Shown here: positions 55,184 to 63,598 of the stretch, piece by piece
How positions within the stretch are numbered: the first letter of the stretch is position 1
Layout: each line of letters begins with the position of its first letter
Assembly: GCF_016908375.1 (NCBI RefSeq)
Contig: NZ_JAFBDS010000001.1
Location: 248,001 to 312,000, forward strand
Source of the DNA: Amphibacillus cookii
Lineage (GTDB): Bacteria > Bacillota > Bacilli > Bacillales > Amphibacillaceae
Length of the DNA: 64,000 nucleotides
Direction: 5' to 3'
Position numbers and translations under genes: made by a program
The notes under the pieces: generated by a model
Database searches by the model: none
What the model saw: the letters and a program-made list of their open reading frames with translations, nothing else
What the model was told of the DNA's origin: nothing

Positions 55184-56074
55184 TTGAACACGTTATTCGA
55201 AACAATCAAGTTTTTTTTGTTTATTACATTTGAGTTAACCGTCCTATTTTTAGGTATAAGTACAATTGTGGCGCTGGTACTTATGTACTTACCTGATGAG
55301 AAAATAAAAAAATGGATGGCAGGGAAAGGCGTTTTAGGCAATATTGTAGGAGCAATATTTGGTTCATTAACGCCATTTTGCGCATGCTCTACAATTCCTA
55401 TGACACTTGGCTTCTTGAAGATAGGAATACCATTTGGTGTGGTAATGTCATTTGTTATTGCCTCTCCACTGTTAAATCCGATCATCATAGCAATGATGGT
55501 TGCGCTGATGGGAATGAAGATAACGATCGTTTATTTTTTAGTTACGTTTATCGGATCAGTTATATTTGGAATCATTCTTGAAAAAACAGGAGGATTAAAT
55601 CTTGTCAAGAATGTAAGATTAAAATCTGGTGGTTCAGAAGAGAAAGAAGAAATTCCTGATGTTTTCAGAAAAAAAGTAAAAGTCTCATTTATGAAAGCCT
55701 GGGAAGATTTCAGAGGTGTTTTAGTGTATCTTCTTATTGGAGTGGGTGTCGGTGCAGCAATATATGGTTATCTTCCGGAAGATTTGGTGCTTAGAATTGC
55801 AGGTCCTGATAATCCACTAGCCATTCCAATTGCAGCCCTTATTGGCGTGCCATTATATATTCGAGCTGAGTCAGCGATACCAATAGGTTTGGCATTGATG
55901 CAAAAGGGAATGAGTACTGGTGCAGTAATCGCGCTTATTATAGGGGGAGCAGGAATGGCAATACCTGAAATGAGCATGCTGGCAGGGATATTTAAGAAGA
56001 AGCTAGTTGGTGCAGTGGTTACAGTAATCTTTTTCACAGCTGTCATTGGTGGATTTGTTTTCAACTTGATTTAA
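55184..56074 (+). CDS. ArsP/DUF318-family permease (metalloid or metal efflux-like)
   Basis: A 296-residue membrane protein of the PF03773-type permease family with about eight to ten helices. The conserved TPFCACSTIP motif (Cys66, Cys68) lies in a membrane helix, and a second related segment PLYIRAESAIP lies in the C-terminal half. ArsP members export trivalent organoarsenicals, while other members are linked to other metals or remain unassigned, so the substrate is open. I prefer TTG 55184, 5 bases after GGGGAG; ATG 55169 lies inside the G-run. It is cotranscribed with the MarR-type regulator and the small CysCys protein. Confidence 0.82.
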   Translation: MNTLFETIKFFLFITFELTVLFLGISTIVALVLMYLPDEKIKKWMAGKGVLGNIVGAIFGSLTPFCACSTIPMTLGFLKIGIPFGVVMSFVIASPLLNPIIIAMMVALMGMKITIVYFLVTFIGSVIFGIILEKTGGLNLVKNVRLKSGGSEEKEEIPDVFRKKVKVSFMKAWEDFRGVLVYLLIGVGVGAAIYGYLPEDLVLRIAGPDNPLAIPIAALIGVPLYIRAESAIPIGLALMQKGMSTGAVIALIIGGAGMAIPEMSMLAGIFKKKLVGAVVTVIFFTAVIGGFVFNLI

Positions 56075-56115
56075 TTGAGTGAAGAATTATCAAAATTTGA
56101 AAGGGGAATGCTATA

Positions 56116-56259
56116 ATGAAAAATGAAGAAAAGAAGAAAGGTTTACTTGCAGGCTTGTTTGGATCTAATAAAGAAAAAGATGGTTGCTGTAATATCGAGC
56201 TGGAAGAGGTTGCAGAAGAGAAAAGCGATAATGAAAATGATAGTGAAAAAACAAAGTAA
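56116..56259 (+). CDS. Small charged protein with a CysCys pair, downstream of the permease
   Basis: A 47-residue protein: basic start MKNEEKKKG, a short hydrophobic LLAGLFG stretch, a vicinal Cys24-Cys25 pair in KDGCCNIELE, and an acidic tail. It has a GGGG RBS before ATG 56116, 41 bp after the permease stop. Such a pair could bind a soft metalloid and deliver it to the permease, in the way small thiol proteins act in arsenic systems. That is inference; the family is not one I can name. Confidence 0.7.
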   Translation: MKNEEKKKGLLAGLFGSNKEKDGCCNIELEEVAEEKSDNENDSEKTK

Positions 56260-56682
56260 GAAAATAACTCATGTTGCAGCTAAATGGTTCTAACGGGAGA
56301 TTTTGTGATAGATAGCAAATGAAAATCAATTTGAAATGATATAAAACGTATTTGCAAGGGTGAGACAAAAGTAAATATGATGAAGGTAAAGGTGAATGAG
56401 GATTCAATAATTGGGTTTTTCATTCTCCTTTTTTGTGATGTTTACCCATACGCTGGATTCAAAAATCAACCTCTAACATCAATGCCATCAACTCAAAGTA
56501 TGTGGAAACGGTAGTAACGAAATAGTTAGTAAAATCAAGCGTTTAGAAGGTTAGTATACGCAAATGTTCAGCCAAAAACTTTAGTGTTTCACCCCAAGCT
56601 TTTTTGTTAGCCTCCTTGGCATTTTGTGCTGTGACTGATGGATGATGAAATTTTCGTGAAAAGAATATTATGATAGACAACA

Positions 56683-56832
56683 TAAACCGTAAAATTATAA
56701 ACTGGGGATTTGCAGATTTAGGGAACCCTTACTATCTGATTTACTTAACTAACAATTAGTGGGTGGGTAAGATCGTAGACTAAAACCGCCACGTCCTGTA
56801 GCCCTCCGCCCATTGATTGAAGGTTCGTTATA
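56683..56832 (+). repeat. bcr1-like structured repeat, copy 12 (long form, 5' part degraded)
   Basis: The 3' half is clear: TATCTGATTTACTTAACTAA, AATTAGTGGGTGGG, GTAGACTAAAACCGCCACG, CTGTAGCCCTCCG, CCCATTGATTGAAGG. The first 60 bases only loosely resemble other copies. The insert is shortened: it goes directly from GCCACGTCC to TGTAGCC. It lies in an 835-bp gap (56260-57095) with no gene. Confidence 0.78.
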
Positions 56833-57049
56833 TATGGAGCATAGTCAAGTCTATACTTAACCACAGGCTTTTTGCTATAGCATAAAATGTATTCGCGTTT
56901 TTTAACTACGAAAGTTGAGTAAAGTCAGCGATTTCCTTAGTATACCGAATGGACAAAGACTAACAAACTTGATATTATGGAAGCGGATACGAAATGGTTT
57001 GTTATGGAACAGATTGGTGGTAACATCCCAACTCAAAGCATAGAAGAAT

Positions 57050-57074
57050 CCTCTTTGATTGGAGGGTCATTTTA
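57050..57074 (+). repeat. Possible 3'-end fragment of the repeat family
   Basis: TGATTGGAGGGTCATTTTAT matches the variant 3' end of copy 6 (TGATTTGGAGGGTCATTTT). It lies just before the sensor kinase RBS. Very short, so only suggestive. Confidence 0.35.
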
Positions 57075-57095
57075 TTGGAAAAAGGAGCGCGTCTT

Positions 57096-58832
57096 ATGCG
57101 TTTAGCGCGAAAATGGAATACATTAAGAAATCAAATTCTTGCCGTCTATTTATTTGTTTTGCTACTTGTTTTATTTACGGTTAGTTATCTTATCTTTAAT
57201 CAAGTAGCGACGATGCTAAAAGATAACGCGGAAGAACAGATTCAACAAACGGCTAACGAAGCCATCGGTCGTTATGATTCGCTGTTTGAACAGCTTAACC
57301 TTATTACGAAACAAATGGTAACAAATGATTCGCTCCAATCAATCATGTATAACGAATGGCATGGGTTACCAGCAAGCTTTAGCGATAAGCAAGAACTGAT
57401 TACGATTACGAGTCGATTGCAAGCGAATGCAGAGGGCATTTATGTAACTGAATTGTTTAATAATGATTATCAAAAAATTATTCCTCTTGACGGACCTGGA
57501 CTAGCTGCTCAAATTGATATGCAGTGGGTTGAGCTTGCGGATCAAGCACGTGGGCGGTTAGTTTGGATTGGAGAAGATCAACTCAATCCGAATTATTTTT
57601 TATTGATTCGCAGCGTTCGCTTAATTGATCAGTATTTTACGAATGGGGGTTATTTATTAATTCGTGTTAATAAAAATTATTTTCAAACGCAACAAACAAA
57701 CGAGCAAGATCCATTAATGATCGTGACTGATCAAACTGGTCGTTTAATCTCTTCTAACTATCCCCAATTTACTGGCCAGGTGGATTGGGATGCTGAAAAT
57801 GTTAATGAAATAATCGATCAAGAAAGTTATCTTCGTATTAGTGAAACATCTAATGAAACAAATTGGAATGTCACCATGTTAACACCTATGCGTCGCTTAA
57901 CAGAAGGCCTACCCGTGTTAAGAACAGTTATTGTCATTTCAGGGTTAGTTGGATTTATTATCTTTTTTATCCTCTCGTATTTTTTATCGACATATATCAC
58001 CAATCCGATACATAAATTGACAGATACAATGCGTCGAGCTGGAGAAGGAGTACTGACACTCACGCCTCAAAGCACAGCATCAAATGAGATTAATGAATTG
58101 AACGATACATACAATCAATTAGCTGAACAAACCAACTATTTAATTCAAATGGTTTACGAGAGAGAATTGATAAAAAGTCGGACAGAGCTAAAAGCATTAC
58201 AAGCCCAAATTAATCCCCATTTTTTATTTAATACACTAGATTCACTATATTGGTCGTTAGAGGAGCATGATGAGCTTGAATTAGCTGAGATGGTTTTATC
58301 GATGTCCGATTTGTTTCGCTACACGATTACGCGATCAAATGATGAAGAATGGGTGTATTTAAAAGAAGAAATAGCCCACATTAAGCACTATATGCAGATC
58401 ATGAAGATGCGTTATGGTGATCGATTAACTTGTCAATTTGATGTTGAAGAAGAGCTACTAACGATACGGCTTCCTAAATTATTAATACAACCATTAGTTG
58501 AAAATGCGGTTTTACATGGTATTGGTAATCGATTAGGTAAAGGAAGGATTAGTCTAACAATTACTAAAGTTCAAAGCCATTCAACGGTGTTTATTTCTGT
58601 AAAAGATGATGGAAGTGGGATGTCAGAAGAAAGGGTTCAATCAATCTATCAATCAATTAGAGCACGTAATGGCGTGCACTCATCAGGAAATGGGATGGCA
58701 TTGGTTAATGTAGAAAGACGTTTGCAACTTTATTTTAACCCTGACCAAACCCGAGGCATTCAGATTTGTAGTGAATTAAACAAAGGAACTGAAATTAGCT
58801 TTATTATCCCAATGATAAAGGATGAGGTGTAA
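57096..58832 (+). CDS. YesM-type sensor histidine kinase
   Basis: A 578-residue membrane kinase. Membrane helices at about residues 14-34 and 275-300 flank an extracellular sensor domain, a HAMP domain follows (about 300-350), then a His_kinase domain with the phospho-His in INPHFLFNTLDSLYWSL and an HATPase domain (LIQPLVENAVLHGIG, DDGSGMSEE, GMALVNVERRL). This is the LytS/YesM architecture paired with AraC-type response regulators in carbohydrate uptake loci. I start at ATG 57096 because GGAGCG lies 6 bases upstream; TTG 57075 overlaps no good RBS. It is coupled to the regulator by a TAATG overlap. Confidence 0.9.
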   Translation: MRLARKWNTLRNQILAVYLFVLLLVLFTVSYLIFNQVATMLKDNAEEQIQQTANEAIGRYDSLFEQLNLITKQMVTNDSLQSIMYNEWHGLPASFSDKQELITITSRLQANAEGIYVTELFNNDYQKIIPLDGPGLAAQIDMQWVELADQARGRLVWIGEDQLNPNYFLLIRSVRLIDQYFTNGGYLLIRVNKNYFQTQQTNEQDPLMIVTDQTGRLISSNYPQFTGQVDWDAENVNEIIDQESYLRISETSNETNWNVTMLTPMRRLTEGLPVLRTVIVISGLVGFIIFFILSYFLSTYITNPIHKLTDTMRRAGEGVLTLTPQSTASNEINELNDTYNQLAEQTNYLIQMVYERELIKSRTELKALQAQINPHFLFNTLDSLYWSLEEHDELELAEMVLSMSDLFRYTITRSNDEEWVYLKEEIAHIKHYMQIMKMRYGDRLTCQFDVEEELLTIRLPKLLIQPLVENAVLHGIGNRLGKGRISLTITKVQSHSTVFISVKDDGSGMSEERVQSIYQSIRARNGVHSSGNGMALVNVERRLQLYFNPDQTRGIQICSELNKGTEISFIIPMIKDEV

Positions 58833-59611
58833 TGAATACGAAGAAGATCTTAATCGTAGATGATGAACCAAGAACAAGAGAAGGACTGAAGCGTACGTTA
58901 GAACGATGGTCTGAAGGTCAATTTAATATTATCTGCTTAAATGATGCTTATGCTGCAATGGAATATTTAAAAAAACACTCGATCCATTTACTTATTACTG
59001 ATATTCGTATGCCTGAAATGACTGGACTCAAATTACTAACCACCTTAGAGAAACAAGCTATTAAACCAACCGTTATTATTATTTCGGCTTATTCTGAGTT
59101 TGAATATGCCCAAGAAGCATTAAGATTAGGTGTTATCAATTATTTAGTCAAGCCAATTGGAAAAGAGAAGCTGATCGAATCTGTAAGTGAAGCATTGCGG
59201 AAACAAGAGCAACAAGAAAAATCGGAAGTGATAGCTAAGATTGTTGATGATAAAATTATTCATCTCCATACCGATGAGACATATTCGCGTTCTGTTAGAC
59301 ATGCTGTAACCTTTATTGAGAACCATTTTGCTGAAGCAATCACTTTAAAGAAAGTGGCCGCATATGTCCATTTAAATCCAAGTTATTTAAGTACATTATT
59401 TAAAGAAGAATTAAATGTTTCTTTCACAGATTACTTAACGAGAATACGAATTCAACATGCTAAGCAATTATTATTAACGACGGATTTAAATGTTACTGAA
59501 ATTGCTGAAAAAGTAGGCTACCATACACCAAAGTACTTTAATAAAGTCTTTAAAGAATTAGAGAAAAAAACACCAAGTTCATTTAGGAAAGATAGTGAAA
59601 ACGCTTTCTAA
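58832..59611 (+). CDS. YesN-type response regulator (REC plus AraC DNA-binding)
   Basis: A 259-residue regulator. The receiver domain (1-125) has the acidic pair DDEP, phospho-acceptor Asp57 in LLITDIRMPEMTG and the KP motif near 111. The C-terminal AraC domain (150-255) contains ITLKKVAAYVHLNPSYLSTLF and VTEIAEKVGYHTPKYFNKVF. It should be phosphorylated by the preceding kinase and activate the sugar importer that follows. A cre site lies at the 3' end of this gene, before the binding-protein gene. Confidence 0.93.
   Translation: MNTKKILIVDDEPRTREGLKRTLERWSEGQFNIICLNDAYAAMEYLKKHSIHLLITDIRMPEMTGLKLLTTLEKQAIKPTVIIISAYSEFEYAQEALRLGVINYLVKPIGKEKLIESVSEALRKQEQQEKSEVIAKIVDDKIIHLHTDETYSRSVRHAVTFIENHFAEAITLKKVAAYVHLNPSYLSTLFKEELNVSFTDYLTRIRIQHAKQLLLTTDLNVTEIAEKVGYHTPKYFNKVFKELEKKTPSSFRKDSENAF
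59596..59609. promoter_or_regulatory. cre site upstream of the sugar importer
   Basis: TGAAAACGCTTTCT, matching the CcpA consensus in 13 of 14 positions. It overlaps the last codons of the response regulator and precedes the binding-protein gene by 108 bp, predicting catabolite repression of the importer. Confidence 0.65.
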
Positions 59612-59716
59612 AAATAATGGAATTTTAGCTGAATACTGTGACCTTATCGTATCTTTGTTTACGTGATAAACTATCAATGCAAGTTCGTTATACTACAATT
59701 TTTAGGGGGTAAGGTC

Positions 59717-61021
59717 ATGTTTAGAAAACATACTTTTTTACTTATCTTAACGGTTTTATTAATTGGATTGGTTGCCTGTGGTAATGATGCCTCAGATGCT
59801 AACAACCAAGAAAATGAAAGCGGTTCAAACGACGATGTTGTTATTGATTTTATGCATTTATGGCCAGCAGGAAGTTCTCGTCAGCACAATGAGATTGTCC
59901 AGGAAATTGTTGATGAATTTGAAGCAGACCATCCAGGTGTAACAATCAACATGGAAATACTAGGTAACGAACAATATCGTGAAAACTTGAGTGTTATTGG
60001 TGCTGCTAATGAGTTGCCGGATGTCGGAATGACCTGGGCAGGGGGATTCATTGAACCGTATGCAAGAGGAGATATGTTTACAGATTTAAGCGACTTAGTA
60101 ACAGATGATTTTGTTCCGGGTACCGCTGAAGCTTATGAGGTGGACGGTGGTATTTATGGATTACCACTTGAACTGAATATTACACCTGTCTATTATAATC
60201 AAGCGATCTTTGAGGAACATGGTTTAGATGTTCCGGAGACTTGGGACGAATTTAAAGAGGTCGTCCAAACGCTTGTTGATAATGATGTGACACCAATTAC
60301 AGTAGGTAATCGTGATGCTTGGACAGGTTCAATGTGGTATATGTACTTGGCAGATCGTATCGGCGGACCAGATGCATTAAATGATGCAATTAGCCGAGAA
60401 GGTAGCTTTGAAGATCCTGCTCTTATTGAGGCAGCTGCTCAGATTAGAGAACTTGTTGAAATGGATGCCTTTATTAATGGTTACAATGGTTTAGGTAATG
60501 ATGAAGCGAAGGGTTACTTTATTAATGAACAAGCAGCTATGTATTTAATGGCGACTTGGGATTTACCAGAATGGACAACAAATGACGACAATCCACAGGA
60601 ATTCAGAGATTCTGTAGGTTATTTCAAATTTCCAACAGTAGAAGGCGGAGCAGGAGAGATTAATAGTTATGTAGGTGGACCAGGTGTTGGGCTATTTGTA
60701 AGTGAGCAATCTGACGTGAAAGAAGAAGCCCTTGAATTTGTTTCCTACTTTGTTGAACGCTGGGGCGAGATGTCAGTTACTGATGCAGGTGTTATCCCAG
60801 CAACGACAGTTGACACAGAGGGCTTAGATTTACCACAAATGTATATTGACATTTTGGACGATTTAAATGAAGCAACTAATTTGACATTATATGCTGATGT
60901 ACAAATGAGCGCTAGCACTGCTGATGTCCACTTGAATATGATTCAGGCTATTTTTGGAGGGGAAGTGACACCTGAAGAATTTGCTGAACGACAAGAACAA
61001 GCCCTCTCAAATGAAGATTAA
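59717..61021 (+). CDS. Carbohydrate ABC importer binding lipoprotein
   Basis: A 434-residue type I (UgpB/YtcQ-like) sugar-binding lipoprotein. The lipobox ends at Cys21 (LVAC). The mature protein begins with an Asn/Asp/Glu-rich linker, then VIDFMHLWPAGSSRQ, VIGAANELPDVGMTWAG, and the ligand-closing YGLPLELNITPVYYNQ and AAMYLMATWDLPEW segments. ATG 59717 follows GGGGGTAAGG. An upstream TTG/ATG extension at 59663 has no RBS. It belongs to the YesMN-linked importer, and the sugar is unknown. A long 650-bp gap with structured elements separates it from the permease genes. Confidence 0.9.
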   Translation: MFRKHTFLLILTVLLIGLVACGNDASDANNQENESGSNDDVVIDFMHLWPAGSSRQHNEIVQEIVDEFEADHPGVTINMEILGNEQYRENLSVIGAANELPDVGMTWAGGFIEPYARGDMFTDLSDLVTDDFVPGTAEAYEVDGGIYGLPLELNITPVYYNQAIFEEHGLDVPETWDEFKEVVQTLVDNDVTPITVGNRDAWTGSMWYMYLADRIGGPDALNDAISREGSFEDPALIEAAAQIRELVEMDAFINGYNGLGNDEAKGYFINEQAAMYLMATWDLPEWTTNDDNPQEFRDSVGYFKFPTVEGGAGEINSYVGGPGVGLFVSEQSDVKEEALEFVSYFVERWGEMSVTDAGVIPATTVDTEGLDLPQMYIDILDDLNEATNLTLYADVQMSASTADVHLNMIQAIFGGEVTPEEFAERQEQALSNED

Positions 61022-61095
61022 TGAAGAGAGTAAATAATGAGATTGAGATATAGGTAAAAAGAAAGAATAAAAATTTGAATAATCTGGACAAAACG

Positions 61096-61235
61096 TAGGC
61101 AAAACATGCAGACGCCTGTGTGAAGTGTTCTTCTTCACATAGTTAGCTAAAGCTGTGCCCACGGCTAGGGAGACACTGCGTTTACCAAGATGTCTCCCTT
61201 GTGCTTGGGAGAGTGAAAGCGAAGTGTTTTGCCTA
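61096..61235 (+). ncRNA. Structured intergenic element closed by a perfect 11-bp stem
   Basis: TAGGCAAAACA (61096-61106) pairs perfectly with TGTTTTGCCTA (61225-61235). Inside are hairpins GTGTGAAG / CTTCACAT and GGGAGACA / TGTCTCCC. The composition is less AT-rich than its surroundings. It lies between the binding-protein and permease genes of one operon, so it may be an mRNA-stabilising or attenuating element, or another dispersed repeat. Only one copy is in the window. Confidence 0.5.
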
Positions 61236-61272
61236 AGTACTTATATATATGCCTAGATATTAATGTTAGGAT

Positions 61273-61556
61273 TTTGTCACGAATAGCCGTCCGTAAAACG
61301 CCCGCCTTAAAATAGAGAAAAGTGGGCATCTATTTAGGTGGTAGCTAACGGACGCTAATGTCCTGATTCACGCAAAAACCCATCAGTGGGTGGGGAAGGT
61401 CGTAGACTAAAACCGCCACATCTTTAAGAAGGATTACAGACTAAGGCCGCCACGTCCTTAAGAAGGATTACAGACTAAGACCGCCACGTCCTGTGGCAAC
61501 GTCTGCATGACCTACGTCCTGTAGCCCTCCGCCCAATAATTGAAGGTTTGTTTTAT
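61273..61556 (+). repeat. bcr1-like structured repeat, copy 13 (long form with internal 34-bp duplication)
   Basis: Begins TTGTCACGAATAGCCGTCCG and ends GGTTTGTTTTAT. The closing arm CCGTCCGT / ACGGACG is intact. The long-form insert is expanded by two extra tandem 34-bp units (61405-61438 and 61439-61472), each GACTAA...GCCAC...AAGAAGGATTACA, before the normal GCCACGTCCTGTGGC hairpin. It lies within a sugar-importer operon. Confidence 0.9.
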
Positions 61557-61672
61557 CTTTTCTAATTACTCTTTTGTCTCACCGCACATTGTTTTACCCG
61601 TTAATCAATTGAGATAAAGACATGCTGTGTTTGCAAATAAGAGAAAAAATAATTATGAAGGGAGCGATCATC

Positions 61673-62551
61673 ATGAATAAAGTGATGTCAAATAAATGGA
61701 TCATTGCATTATATGTTTTACCTTCCCTTATCCTATTAGGAGCCCTTGTCTATATCCCGATCGTTATGACCGGTTATTATGGAATGATGCAGTGGGATGG
61801 TATTGGTGAGATGAGCTTTATCGGCTTAGATAATTATATTCATTTATTACAAGATTCAACTTTTTGGTTTAGTGCGCGCAACTCTTTCTTGCTTGCTCTA
61901 TTTTCAACATTAAGCTTAATTATGTATTTAGCTGTATCCTTAGTTTTATCAGGGAAAATAAAAGGATCTGATTTATTACGAAAAATTTATCTTATTCCGA
62001 TGTTGCTTTCATCAGTAGCGATTGCCCAACTATGGATTAAAATTTATGATCCAAATAATGGGATGTTGAATAGTTTATTAAGAACAATCGGAGTAGAAAA
62101 TCCCCCTGCCTGGTTATCTGATCGAAGCACTGTCTTAATAGCGATTTTTATAGCGATTATTTGGCAATATGCTGGTTTTTATATCATTATTTACAGTGCT
62201 GCTTTAAAAGGTATTCCTTCATCACTTATAGAAGCTGCTGAAATAGATGGGGCAACGCCTTTACAAATTGCTTGGAAGATCAAGGTGCCTCTTATTTCTG
62301 GCGTGATTAAGACAACTGTTATATTAGCGATTGTTGGTTCTTTAAAGTACTTTGATCTTATCTTTGTTATGACAGGTGGCGGTCCAAATGGAGCAAGTGA
62401 GGTCATTGCCTCTTATATGTATAAAGAAGCATTTGGACGGTACAACTTCGGTTATGGTAGTGCGCTTGGTTTCGCATTACTTATTCTTGCTTTGTTAACG
62501 ACGTGGGTCATTCAAAAAGTCATGGCAACTAAAGATGACATTCAATATTAA
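61673..62551 (+). CDS. Carbohydrate ABC permease (MalF/UgpA-type)
   Basis: A 292-residue permease with six predicted helices and the EAA loop EAAEIDGATPLQIAWKIKVPL near residue 195-215. GKIKGSDLLRKIYLIPMLLS is the conserved segment before it. I place the start at ATG 61673 (GGGAG 8 bases upstream). An in-frame ATG 61622 would add 17 residues without support. It works with the next gene and the lipoprotein at 59717-61021. No ATPase is encoded here. Confidence 0.9.
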   Translation: MNKVMSNKWIIALYVLPSLILLGALVYIPIVMTGYYGMMQWDGIGEMSFIGLDNYIHLLQDSTFWFSARNSFLLALFSTLSLIMYLAVSLVLSGKIKGSDLLRKIYLIPMLLSSVAIAQLWIKIYDPNNGMLNSLLRTIGVENPPAWLSDRSTVLIAIFIAIIWQYAGFYIIIYSAALKGIPSSLIEAAEIDGATPLQIAWKIKVPLISGVIKTTVILAIVGSLKYFDLIFVMTGGGPNGASEVIASYMYKEAFGRYNFGYGSALGFALLILALLTTWVIQKVMATKDDIQY

Positions 62552-62566
62552 GGGGGGAGATCTATC

Positions 62567-63427
62567 ATGACAGTTTTGTCCGCAGTTGGAGAAAAAAATA
62601 GCTTGAAACGGATTGGATATGCGATATTGTACCTTGTATTAGGGTTGATTGCAGTCTTTCAAATTTACCCATTAATTTGGTTGTTTTTCTTTTCGTTAAA
62701 AGGGAATGCTGAAATTTTTGGTCGATCTCCTTTCGCATTACCTGAAGGTTGGCTCTGGGAAAACTATGCGAGAGTTTGGACGAGCGGGAATATGAATACT
62801 TACTTTTTCAATAGTGTATTCATTACTGTGTCAGCCGTTGTTTTAACCGTGATATTAGCTAGCTTTGTTACTTTTGCGATTACACGTATGAATTGGAAAT
62901 TAAACAAATTTGTTTTACTTTTGTTTATGGTAGGTTATATGATTCCGATTCATTCAACACTTGTTCCATTATTTCAATTCTTTTTGAATCTAAATTTATT
63001 AGATAATCCTGTTTCTATTGTACTGGCTTATACGGCATATAATATGCCGTTAACAATCATGATTTTAATCGGCTTTTATCGAACGTTGCCTAGGGAAATT
63101 GAAGAAGCAGCAGTGATGGACGGTTGTTCAGTACATCGTATCTTCTTCCAAATTACCTTACCAATAACTACACCAGTATTGTCAACGACAATGATCATTA
63201 ATATGATTTACAATTGGAATGAATTTGTTTTTGTTAACACGTTTATTAGTTCTGACCGATACAAGACATTAACGGTAGGTATTCAAAATTTCGTTGGTCA
63301 ATATTTGACAGACTGGGGTGCCATTGGTGCGACGCTTATGATTAGTATTGTTCCTATTCTGATTGCTTTCTTCTTTTTAAGTAATCGGATTGTTGAAGGT
63401 ATTGCAGCAGGATCAGTCAAAGGATAA
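62567..63427 (+). CDS. Carbohydrate ABC permease (MalG/UgpE-type)
   Basis: A 286-residue permease with six helices and the EAA loop EEAAVMDGCSVHRIFFQITLP near 180-200. It starts at ATG 62567 with a strong GGGGGGAG RBS, 15 bp after its partner permease, and a terminator follows 16 bp after the stop. It completes the YesMN-controlled importer. Confidence 0.92.
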   Translation: MTVLSAVGEKNSLKRIGYAILYLVLGLIAVFQIYPLIWLFFFSLKGNAEIFGRSPFALPEGWLWENYARVWTSGNMNTYFFNSVFITVSAVVLTVILASFVTFAITRMNWKLNKFVLLLFMVGYMIPIHSTLVPLFQFFLNLNLLDNPVSIVLAYTAYNMPLTIMILIGFYRTLPREIEEAAVMDGCSVHRIFFQITLPITTPVLSTTMIINMIYNWNEFVFVNTFISSDRYKTLTVGIQNFVGQYLTDWGAIGATLMISIVPILIAFFFLSNRIVEGIAAGSVKG

Positions 63428-63442
63428 CCAAAAACATATTAG

Positions 63443-63473
63443 TAAAAGACACGTGCATGGCGCGTGTCTTTTA
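63443..63473 (+). terminator. Intrinsic terminator of the sugar importer operon
   Basis: TAAAAGACACG (63443-63453) pairs with CGTGTCTTTTA (63463-63473), an 11-bp stem with T-run, between convergent operons. Confidence 0.85.
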
Positions 63474-63598
63474 ACGAAAGAGGATAGCTTCTTGTATGCT
63501 TAGAACTAAATTTCTTAATAGATTGAATGCATCGCTCTATTTTGCAGCCGCTTTACAGAGGAATTATCTGTGATAAAAATGTCCGAACAGCATCATTT

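Noticed and set aside
55159-56064. Two long minus-strand open frames opposite the ArsP-like permease
   Set aside because: They are antisense shadows of a gene with clear family motifs and RBS.
61405-61500. Regularly spaced 34-bp units suggesting a CRISPR array
   Set aside because: The units are directly adjacent with no spacers and belong to an expanded repeat element; no cas genes are present.
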